A stretch of DNA of 12,868 bases from JAICJR01 sp036555755 (GTDB lineage Bacteria > Actinomycetota > Thermoleophilia > Solirubrobacterales > Thermoleophilaceae). The position numbers were made by a program, and so were the translations under genes. The stretch lies in contig DATBKS010000097.1 in assembly GCA_036555755.1 (NCBI GenBank), forward strand, positions 1-12,868. Direction: 5' to 3'. Shown piece by piece: positions 7,320 to 12,868 of the stretch (within the stretch, counting starts at the first letter, position 1; every line of letters begins with the position of its first letter). The notes beneath the pieces were generated by a model, which ran no database searches, was not told where the DNA came from, and saw only the letters and a list, made by a program, of their open reading frames with translations.

Positions 7320-8256
7320 GGGGCACGTGCCCGGGGTTCGCGGCCGCCAGGCTCGCGGCGCGTTCCGGATCCAGGCATCCCGCCCCCGGAATCTCGGCAT
7401 TGGCCGCGGCGGTGCCGAGCGCCAGGCCCATCGCGCCCTGCCAGGTGCTGCCGCGCTCGAGGCCGCAGATCAGGCCGGCCAGGAACGAGTCGCCGCTGCC
7501 CACCGGGTAGCGGCCCTTCGCGGGCAGACGTCCGTGGGCTGCGGTGCCGTCCGGTTCCACCAGCACCGCGCCCTCTGCGCCGATCGTGACCACCACGGCG
7601 TGGCCCTCGCCGCCCGCTCGCTCGCGAATCTGGAGCGCCGCGCGATGCGCGTCGTCGACCCCCGCCACGCGTTCACCCAGGAGCTCCTCCGTCTCCTGCG
7701 CATTGATCTTCACGAGGTCGGGATGCTCGTTCACGCTGTTTGCCAGCGCCGGACCCTGAGCGTCCAGCGCTGACCGCACCCCTCGCTCTCGCGCGAGTCC
7801 CACGAGGCGGGCGTAGGCGTCTTCGGGCGCCCCAACCGGAAGCGAGCCCGTGACGGCGATCCACGTGGCCCGCGGAAGCAGCTCGGCCACGGTCGCCTCC
7901 AGGGCCGCCCACTCCTCGGGCGTGACCGGGGTGCCGGCTTCATAGAACTCTGTGAGATGTCCCGTTTCGCGATCCGAGACCGACAGGGACGAACGCGACT
8001 CGCCTGCGCTCCAAACCACCCGTCTCTCGATTCCTTCCCTCTCCAGCTCCTCGTCGAGCCAGCGCCCCACATGGCCGCCGAATATCGCGGCTACCACCAC
8101 AGCCTGGCCCAGCGCTCCGGCCGCTCGCGCAACGTTCAGCGCCTTCCCGCCCGGCACCTGGACGAAGTGCTCAGGGCGATGGGTGGTGCCCAGCTCGATG
8201 CGCTCGACCTCGAACAGCTTGTCGGCGGACGGATTGCCGGCGACGCAGAGGATCAA
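7309..8256 (-). CDS. PfkB-family hexose-phosphate kinase (LacC/FruK-like: tagatose-6-P kinase or 1-phosphofructokinase)
   Basis: A 315-residue kinase of the 1-phosphofructokinase/tagatose-6-phosphate kinase branch of the PfkB family. Diagnostic motifs are AGNPSADK (6-13, the TxNPaxD element), VPGGKALNVARA (34-45, the GGKGxNVA element that binds the phosphosugar), TGSLP (136-140), KINAQETE (183-190) and PVGSGDSFLAG (251-261) with catalytic base D256. The start is inferred to be TTG at 8256, which overlaps the TGA of the preceding kinase as TTGA. Starting there gives MILCVAGNPS, the expected family N-terminus, whereas the upstream GTG at 8349 adds 31 unrelated residues from within the previous gene. 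Presence of an AgaS-like isomerase points to tagatose-6-P as substrate, giving tagatose-1,6-bisphosphate; fructose-1-P is the alternative. No aldolase is in the window. Confidence 0.88.
   Translation of the reverse strand: MILCVAGNPSADKLFEVERIELGTTHRPEHFVQVPGGKALNVARAAGALGQAVVVAAIFGGHVGRWLDEELEREGIERRVVWSAGESRSSLSVSDRETGHLTEFYEAGTPVTPEEWAALEATVAELLPRATWIAVTGSLPVGAPEDAYARLVGLARERGVRSALDAQGPALANSVNEHPDLVKINAQETEELLGERVAGVDDAHRAALQIRERAGGEGHAVVVTIGAEGAVLVEPDGTAAHGRLPAKGRYPVGSGDSFLAGLICGLERGSTWQGAMGLALGTAAANAEIPGAGCLDPERAASLAAANPGHVPLSG
8253..8256 (-). other. TTGA stop/start overlap coupling two kinase genes
   Basis: On the minus strand TTG (8256-8254) starts the LacC-like kinase while TGA (8255-8253) ends the ribokinase-type gene. 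This is the TTG version of the common ATGA overlap and implies that ribosomes finishing the first gene reinitiate on the second, giving matched amounts of the two enzymes. Confidence 0.75.
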
Positions 8257-9191
8257 GCCGCTCGCTCCACCAGCTCGAGAGCTTCGGCCAGGGTGGGCTG
8301 CGCGGCCGTCCCGCCGGCAGCGCGTGTGGAGAGGGCGCCACAGGCACAAGCCAGGGCGAGCGCTCGCTCGTGCGACCAGCCATTCAGCAGGCCCGTCAGG
8401 AGACCCGCGTCAAACGAGTCGCCTGCACCTGTGGTGTCGACCGGCTCGATGTCTTCGGGCGCGGCCGCCTGGATCCGGACACCTCCGGAGGCGGCCGCCA
8501 GGGCGCCCTCCCGGCCGAGCTTGACGGCCGTCAGCCGCACGTCGGCGCTGAGCTCTGCGGCGGCGGCGCTCGGGTCCGCGGCGCCGGTGATGCGGGTTGC
8601 CTCCTCGGCGTTCGGGAGAAACACGTCGGTCAGTCGCAGCACTTCCTTGAGGTCGCCGTTCCAGCGCTCGGCCGGATCCCAGTTCGGATCGATCGACGTG
8701 GAGGCACCGTTCGCGCGGACGCTGCCGAACAGATCCGGCAGCCCAGGGGTCAGCGCCGTCTGGAGGAAGTACGAGGCCACGTGGACGTGGCGCGCCGAGC
8801 CGAGCAGATCGGCGTCGACGGCGTCCGCGCGGAGTGCCCCGATCGCGCCAGGGAACGTGAGCATCCCCCGGTCACCGGGGCGAGCGAGCACGACGGTTAC
8901 GCCCGTCTGTTCATGTGGCGAGACGACCACGCCGCCCGTGTCGACCCCACGCGCTGCCAGCGCATCGAGCATGAAGCGTCCGAAGACGTCGTCCCCAACC
9001 ACCCCCGCAAACGCCGTCCGCAGCCCCAGCCGCGCCGCACCACAGGCGACGATTGCGCCGGAACCCCCGACGACCAAGTCCGCCGAGTCCACGAGGCGCT
9101 CCACCTGCCCGAAAGCCGGCTCGACATCGGGCCCTCGCAGCACCAGATCGGGGTTGCAGTCCCCGAGGACGAGCAGGTCGAAGTCCGGCAC
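8253..9191 (-). CDS. PfkB-family carbohydrate kinase, ribokinase/fructokinase-like
   Basis: A 312-residue sugar kinase distinct from its neighbour. It has a ribokinase-like N-terminus VLGDCNPDLVLRG (8-20), the glycine motif VGGSGAIVACGAARLG (41-56), substrate-region GVVGDDVFGRFML (63-75), the mid-protein DPN...LPNAEEA (168-198) and the C-terminal signature DTTGAGDSFDAG (252-263) with catalytic D258. Family substrates include ribose, fructose, adenosine, 2-keto-3-deoxygluconate and tagatose/galactosamine-type sugars; sequence alone does not decide. It is the second gene after a secreted GH114 enzyme, and no PTS is visible, so it is the best candidate for making the aminosugar 6-phosphate used by the SIS enzyme (inference). 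GTG at 9191 is the only plausible start, since an in-frame TAG lies upstream at about 9245. It has no clear ribosome site. Confidence 0.88.
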   Translation of the reverse strand: MPDFDLLVLGDCNPDLVLRGPDVEPAFGQVERLVDSADLVVGGSGAIVACGAARLGLRTAFAGVVGDDVFGRFMLDALAARGVDTGGVVVSPHEQTGVTVVLARPGDRGMLTFPGAIGALRADAVDADLLGSARHVHVASYFLQTALTPGLPDLFGSVRANGASTSIDPNWDPAERWNGDLKEVLRLTDVFLPNAEEATRITGAADPSAAAAELSADVRLTAVKLGREGALAAASGGVRIQAAAPEDIEPVDTTGAGDSFDAGLLTGLLNGWSHERALALACACGALSTRAAGGTAAQPTLAEALELVERAA

Positions 9192-9234
9192 CGCGGGATC
9201 GTATCCGGCGTGCGGAGCCGACTGGCGGCGCTGG

Positions 9235-10029
9235 TTACGGGCAGTGCTGCTCTAGGTGCCCGTGCTTGCCGGCCGGCAGAACGTCGCGATCGCGATAGAC
9301 GATCGAGATCTGATCCCCACGGGCGCGGCACGCGGCGGCGAAGCCCTTGCGGCCCCCGTTGTCGGGGTACTCGATCTCGATCACGTTGCGCCCATACGCG
9401 CGGGTGTACGAACCGCATTCCGAGTACGCCTGGCACTCCTCGGCGATCGCGAAGTCGAACCCGATCCGCCGGCCCTTCATCGAGATCTCCGCGGCGTTCT
9501 TCTGCGCGATCGCAAGGCCGAGGGCGTGCGCGCGACGGATCAGCCTCGCCGACAGCGCCAGGTTGTCGTGGACCGTGAGCTTTCGCCGCGAGCGGCTCCA
9601 CGAATCCAAGTTGTCGGGCTCGACTGCGTTGAAGCCGGCCCGAGCGCAACCGGCCATCCAGCGTCCGATGATTCGCGCGAGTCCCGCCCGCTTGGCGGCG
9701 GTGGAGGTGTCCAGGAGCTGCTCGTTCCACCCGCCGTCGATGACCGGGTGGCCATGTCGGAACAGGAGCAGGTTGCGGTGATGGGAGAGCCACCATCGAT
9801 GCTCGTCCTGCTGTGACTGAAACGCGTTGATGTAACAGACGTTGTAGAGGCCGGCGACCGGACGGTCGTGCCGGTCACGGTCGACGATTTGGACGCCGGG
9901 CTCCGGCGGAAACGCACCACCGATCTGGTAGCTGAAGGGCGCGTCCACCGGCGGCGCGAGCGGGGTGCTCGCCGCCGAACCGCCGGACGCTGCGATCAGC
10001 CCCGCTGCCAGCAGCAGCGGCGCAAGCAC
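9235..10029 (-). CDS. Secreted GH114 endo-alpha-1,4-polygalactosaminidase-like protein
   Basis: A 264-residue exported protein of the GH114/TM1410-like family, whose founding member cleaves alpha-1,4-linked polygalactosamine. A hydrophobic segment (LAPLLLAAGLIAASG, 2-16) is followed by a SAAS cleavage-like region. The barrel domain shows VCYINAF (64-70), GFNAVEPDNLDSW (132-144, the acidic catalytic-region motif), AQKNA (175-179) and the cysteine motif FDFAIAEECQAYSEC (191-205), ending in NVIEIEYPDN (215-224). Six cysteines suit an extracellular fold. The GTG at 10029 leaves no positive n-region; the same frame stays open upstream and encodes SSRNRRNRCAG, so the true start may be a rare codon such as CTG near 10065. 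It appears to lead an operon with two intracellular sugar kinases, which ties the hydrolase to catabolism. Confidence 0.85.
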   Translation of the reverse strand: MLAPLLLAAGLIAASGGSAASTPLAPPVDAPFSYQIGGAFPPEPGVQIVDRDRHDRPVAGLYNVCYINAFQSQQDEHRWWLSHHRNLLLFRHGHPVIDGGWNEQLLDTSTAAKRAGLARIIGRWMAGCARAGFNAVEPDNLDSWSRSRRKLTVHDNLALSARLIRRAHALGLAIAQKNAAEISMKGRRIGFDFAIAEECQAYSECGSYTRAYGRNVIEIEYPDNGGRKGFAAACRARGDQISIVYRDRDVLPAGKHGHLEQHCP

Positions 10030-10102
10030 ACCTGCGCACCGGTTTCGACGATTACGCGAGCTCAGACTTGCGCCAGTGTTCCAGATCCAGGCGCGCCCGG
10101 AC

Positions 10103-10276
10103 GGCGAGGTATGCTGCTGCGCGAGTCGATCACCCCTAGCCGGGGTCAGGGAATCCGGTTAAAGGCCGGAGCTGACGCGCAGCGGTAGGGATGCGGAGAC
10201 GGCCATTCGCCACTGAGCCACAGGGCTTGGGAAGGCGGTCGGCCTCCAAGGCATCCAAGCCCGAAGACCTGTCGAC
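10103..10276 (+). ncRNA. Cobalamin (AdoCbl-type) riboswitch upstream of metE
   Basis: The conserved core of the B12 riboswitch is readable in order: a 5' P1 strand with AGGT (10107-10110), AGGGAATCCGGT (10148-10159), GCTGACGCGCAGC (10171-10183), GCCACTG (10209-10215), GGGAAGGC (10229-10236) and the B12 box AAGCCCGAAGACCTG (10257-10271), whose ACCT closes P1. It directly precedes metE, a well-known target: when cobalamin is available MetH is used and this B12-independent enzyme is switched off. Edges are approximate. I could not identify a convincing promoter upstream between 10030 and 10100; it must lie in that stretch, which is also the 5' region of the divergent GH114 gene. Confidence 0.94.
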
Positions 10277-10279
10277 TCT

Positions 10280-10298
10280 CGCCGGGAGACATCCGGCG
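10280..10298 (+). promoter_or_regulatory. Hairpin in the riboswitch expression platform
   Basis: CGCCGG (10280-10285) pairs with CCGGCG (10293-10298) around a 7-base loop, immediately after the B12 box. No T-tract follows, so it is not an intrinsic terminator. It could serve as an antiterminator/anti-sequestor element or a stabilising stem of the leader. Confidence 0.4.
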
Positions 10299-10310
10299 GA
10301 TCCGACAACA

Positions 10311-10331
10311 CGACCCGCGCGCACCGGGTCG
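10311..10331 (+). promoter_or_regulatory. Second leader hairpin just upstream of the metE ribosome site
   Basis: CGACCCG (10311-10317) pairs perfectly with CGGGTCG (10325-10331) across a 7-base loop. It ends nine bases before AGGAGA (10341-10346). The palindrome GTCGAC occurs both right after the B12 box (10271-10276) and at the end of this hairpin (10328-10333), so the two copies could pair and exclude the local hairpin. That suggests a switch acting on translation initiation rather than termination, since no U-tract is present. Confidence 0.45.
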
Positions 10332-10340
10332 ACGGCCACA

Positions 10341-10346
10341 AGGAGA
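10341..10346 (+). promoter_or_regulatory. metE ribosome binding site
   Basis: AGGAGA lies six bases before the ATG at 10353. It fixes the start of metE against the longer open frame from 10191, which would translate through the riboswitch. Confidence 0.75.
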
Positions 10347-10352
10347 CCGACA

Positions 10353-12619
10353 ATGGCACGCACTGCCGTGCTGGGCTTCCCCCGGATCGGGGCGAACCGC
10401 CAGCTCAAGACCGCGCTCGAGGACTACTGGACGGGACGATCCGACGACACGGCCCTCGAGGAGGCGGCGCGCGCCATCCGCGCGGACAACCTGCGAGCCG
10501 GTCTGGCGGCGGGCATCGACGTGCTGCCGGTGGGCGACTTCGCCCTGTACGACCACGTGCTCGACACCGCCGAGTCGATGGGCATCGTCGCGGACCGTCA
10601 CAACGGCGCCGGGCTCGACGCGCATTTCCTCGCCTGCCGGGGCGGCGACGGCGTCGTCCCGCTCGAGATGACGAAGTGGTTCGACACGAACTACCACTAC
10701 CTGGTTCCGGAGCTGCGCTCCGACCAGGCATTCGGGTTGAGGCCAGACAAGTGGCTCGACCACCTGCGGGAAGCAGACGAGCTCGGGGTCCGGGCGCGCC
10801 CGGTGGTGCTCGGGCCGTTCTCGCTGCTCGCCCTGTCCAAGGGCCATCCTGACCCGCTCTCGCTCCTCCCGTCGCTGACTGAGGTCTACGCGGAATTGCT
10901 CGGCGCGCTGGCGAGCGCGGGGGCGGGCGAGGTGCAGCTCGATGAACCCTGCCTTGCGCTGGATCGCACGCCCGCGGAGCTCAACGCCTTCCGGCTCGCC
11001 TACGAGCAGCTCACGCCAGGCCCGCTCGGCGTCTGCCTGACGACCTACTTCGACAAGCTCGACCGGCCGGCGCTCGACTGCATCTCGCAGCTCTCACTGG
11101 CAGAGGTGCACATAGATCTCGTGCGTGCACCCGGCCGGCTCGACGCGGTTCTGGCGGCGCTGCCGGAAGGTGCGGGTTTGTCCGCGGGGGTGATCGACGG
11201 ACGCAACGTGTGGGCCGCAGACCTCGACCTTGCACTCGATCGCCTCGATCGGATCAGCGCGGCGATCGGCAGCGAGCGGCTCACGATCGCGCCGTCGTGC
11301 TCGCTGCTGCACGTGCCCTACACGGTGGCCGGCGAGGACGGCATTCCCGCCGAGGTGCGCGAGTGGCTCGCATTCGGGCGCGAGAAGCTGGCGGAGCTGG
11401 GCCTGCTGGCCCAGGCGGTCGATGCCGAGCCCGCGGAGCGTGACGAGCTGCTGGCCGAAGGGCGCCGCCGCACCTCGGCGCGCAGGACCTCGGAGTTGAC
11501 GAACAATGCCGCCGTGCGGCGCCGGGCGGGGGCGCTCGACGAGGCCGACTACTCGCGTCCGGCACCGTTGGAGGAGCGGCGGGCCGCCCAGCAGGAGCAA
11601 CTCGGCCTGCCGGAGCTGCCCACGACCACGATCGGCTCGTTCCCGCAGACGGACGAGATCCGCGACGCGCGCCGGCGGCTGCGCAGCGGCGAGCTCGACC
11701 GCGCGGGCTACGAGGAGTTCCTCCGCGCTCAGATCGCGCAGGTCGTGGAAGAGCAGGAGAAGCTCGGCCTCGATGTGCTGGTGCACGGCGAACCCGAGCG
11801 CAACGACATGGTCGAGTACTTCGGCGAGCAGCTGAGCGGCTTTGCCTTCTCGGGTGCGGGCTGGGTCCAGTCGTACGGCAGTCGCTGCGTCAAGCCGCCG
11901 ATCCTGTTCGGGGACGTCTCGCGGCCAAAGCCGATGACGGTCCGCTGGTGGCAGGCCGCGCAGGCGCTGACCGAGCGCCCGATGAAGGGCATGCTCACCG
12001 GGCCGGTGACGATCCTGCAGTGGTCGTTCGTGCGCGACGATAGCCGCGCAGCGAGACCTGCACGCAGATCGCACTTGCGATACAGGACGAAGTGCTCGAC
12101 CTCGAGGCTGCCGGCGCGAAGCTGATTCAGGTCGACGAGGCGGCGCTCCGCGAGGGTCTCCCGCTGCGAAAGGCCGCGCAGGCCGACTACGTGCGCTGGG
12201 CGGTCGACTGCTTCCGGCTAACGGTCGCGCCCGCCGCCCCGGAGACCCAGATCCACACCCACATGTGCTACTCGGAGTTCGGCGAGATCATCGACCAGAT
12301 CGCGCGTATGGACGCCGACGTGATCTCGATCGAGGCCTCGCGCTCCGGGATGGAGCTGCTCGACGCCTTCCGGGAGTTCGACTATCCCGGCGAGATCGGG
12401 CCGGGTCTCTGGGACATCCACTCGCCGCGCGTGCCGCCGGTCGAGGAGCTGGAGCAGCTGCTCGACCTGGCTGAGCGGCGGATAGGCCGCGGGCGCCTGT
12501 GGGTCAACCCAGACTGCGGGCTCAAGACGAGGGCGTGGCCCGAGACGCGGGCGACGCTCGCGAGCCTGGTCGAGGTGGCCCGCCGGCGCCGGGCCGAGCG
12601 ACCGGCGGCACGAGCATGA
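10353..12619 (+). pseudogene. metE: Cobalamin-independent methionine synthase MetE, with an apparent one-base deletion
   Basis: MetE transfers a methyl group from 5-methyltetrahydropteroyltri-glutamate to homocysteine to make methionine without B12. The N-terminal half begins MARTAVLGFPRIGANRQLK, and the catalytic half contains TTTIGSFPQT and, near the break, GPVTILQWSFVRDD. After D563 (codon 12039-12041) the original frame gives 27 unrelated residues and stops at 12123-12125. The -1 frame resumes perfect MetE sequence at ETCTQIALAIQDEV (from 12053) and ends at 12619. Restoring one base between 12041 and 12042 gives DDQPRSET and a 755-residue protein of normal length. The zinc ligands H637, C639, E661 and C722 (corrected numbering, each four below the E. 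coli H641/C643/E665/C726 positions) all lie after the break, so the truncated 590-residue product would be inactive. Sequencing or assembly error and a true mutation are both possible. A B12 riboswitch controls it. Confidence 0.93.
12041..12042 (+). other. Frameshift site in metE (probable missing base)
   Basis: GAC GAT is followed directly by AGCCGCGCAGC; family sequence expects D-D-Q-P-R-S, which one extra C after GAT supplies (CAG CCG CGC AGC). The site is not in a homopolymer, and the alternative frame has a TAG at 12041-12043, so reading cannot simply slip back at this point. Confidence 0.85.
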
Positions 12620-12868
12620 GCCGGGTTCTCGACACTCTCCCTCCGCTGGCTACGACCGGCGTCGGCAGCCTCCCGTTTGAGCAGCCGCGGGACGCCGCTC
12701 GCCACGCCATCGACTCCTACGAGCTGCCGTTTTGCCCGCAGCTGCCGCGCCTCGATGGCGACATGATCGCCGAGTGGCTCGGCGCCGATCCGGGCCGCTG
12801 CGGCTGGGCGCCGGACCGCGACCGCGAGCGGCCTGCGGCCTGGCACGACGTCGTGGCGCGACTTACGG
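12616..12868 (+). CDS. UROD/MetE-like methyltransferase-fold protein (5' part, runs off the window)
   Basis: The first 84 codons of a gene that overlaps the metE stop as ATGA (12616-12619), so it is translationally coupled and under the same B12 riboswitch. The visible protein starts MSRVLDTLPPLATTGVGSLP and continues with LPFCPQLPRLDGDM (37-50) and EWLGADPGRCGW (53-64). The TTGVGSLP element and the following PQLP resemble the strand-1 region of the UROD/MetE-like barrel superfamily, seen in proteins often labelled methionine synthase C-terminal-like. It is not a fragment of the preceding metE: that gene carries its own complete catalytic domain. Because the putative metal-binding part lies outside the window, the reaction cannot be decided; a methyltransferase working on a homocysteine-like or corrinoid-linked methyl group is plausible. 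Confidence 0.72.
   Translation, partial: MSRVLDTLPPLATTGVGSLPFEQPRDAARHAIDSYELPFCPQLPRLDGDMIAEWLGADPGRCGWAPDRDRERPAAWHDVVARLT

Noticed and set aside
5247..7400. A 717-codon open frame on the minus strand across both permeases and the ATPase
   Set aside because: It is antisense to three unambiguous ABC transporter genes. Its translation is rich in His, Arg, Glu and Gln with no recognisable domain, the usual shadow of high third-position G+C.
7957..9578. Two long plus-strand open frames (432 and 402 codons) across the kinase genes
   Set aside because: Both are antisense to PfkB genes with complete signatures; their translations are Ser/Arg/Pro-rich without domains.
8897..9796. A 299-codon minus-strand frame spanning GH114 and the kinase N-terminus
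   Set aside because: Same strand but a different frame from two recognisable genes; no motifs, Arg/Pro/Ser-rich.
10110..10115. TATGCT as the -10 element of the metE promoter
   Set aside because: It lies inside the predicted 5' P1 side of the riboswitch, so transcription must begin upstream, and no -35 is spaced correctly.
10191..10352. N-terminal extension of MetE from an ATG at 10191
   Set aside because: It would translate the riboswitch core and leader. The family start (ARTAVLGFPRIG) and a good ribosome site place the start at 10353.
12041..12055. Programmed -1 frameshift in metE
   Set aside because: There is no slippery heptamer, and the -1 frame has a TAG at 12041-12043, so slippage at the break would terminate. 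Programmed shifting is also not known for metE.
1..12868. tRNA or rRNA genes, CRISPR arrays, insertion sequences, phage or defence genes
   Set aside because: I found no cloverleaf, spaced direct repeats, terminal inverted repeats, transposase or integrase motifs.

Overview
The window is G+C-rich DNA with strongly G/C-biased third codon positions. It uses GTG and TTG starts and has tightly packed, mostly ungapped operons. The protein styles (lipobox-plus-Gly/Ser/Thr-linker binding protein, AdoCbl-riboswitch metE, GH114 with the actinobacterial-type EEC...EC motif) suggest an actinomycete-like bacterium, possibly a soil Thermoleophilia-type lineage. That lineage is inference from style only; no rRNA or other marker gene is present.

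Layout. (1) 54-1349 (+) is a family GH4 alpha-galactosidase-like glycosidase. (2) 1364-2122 (-) is a DeoR/AgaR-type repressor that converges on it. (3) 2196-7319 (+) is a five-gene operon divergent from the repressor: SIS-domain aminosugar-phosphate isomerase/deaminase (AgaS/GlmS-like), lipoprotein sugar-binding protein, two MalF/MalG-type permeases and a MalK/UgpC-type ATPase. Its promoter (2138-2167) lies in the divergent intergenic region, and a CGCTCA/TGAGCG palindrome overlaps the SIS start codon. (4) 7309-10029 (-) is a three-gene operon converging on the transporter with an 11-base stop overlap: a secreted GH114 endo-alpha-1,4-polygalactosaminidase-like enzyme, a ribokinase-type PfkB kinase, and a LacC/FruK-type PfkB kinase coupled by a TTGA overlap. 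(5) 10103-10276 (+) is a cobalamin riboswitch. It leads into metE (10353-12619, carrying one apparent single-base deletion) and a UROD/MetE-like gene that overlaps metE by ATGA and runs off the right edge.

Regions 1-4 read as one carbohydrate-utilization locus. GH114 would cut an alpha-1,4-galactosaminoglycan outside the cell, and the ABC importer would take up oligomers. GH4 would release monomers, a PfkB kinase would phosphorylate the amino sugar, and the AgaS-like protein would deaminate/isomerize it to tagatose-6-phosphate. The LacC-like kinase would make tagatose-1,6-bisphosphate, all under the DeoR repressor. No N-acetylglucosamine-6-P-type deacetylase is present, which fits an unacetylated substrate. 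No tagatose-bisphosphate aldolase is present either, so it would have to be encoded elsewhere. The polygalactosamine pathway is an inference from family membership and gene order, and is the most interesting hypothesis here.

Region 5 is a separate, well-known type of module: B12-repressed, B12-independent methionine synthesis. I saw no tRNA, rRNA, CRISPR array, insertion sequence or integrase.
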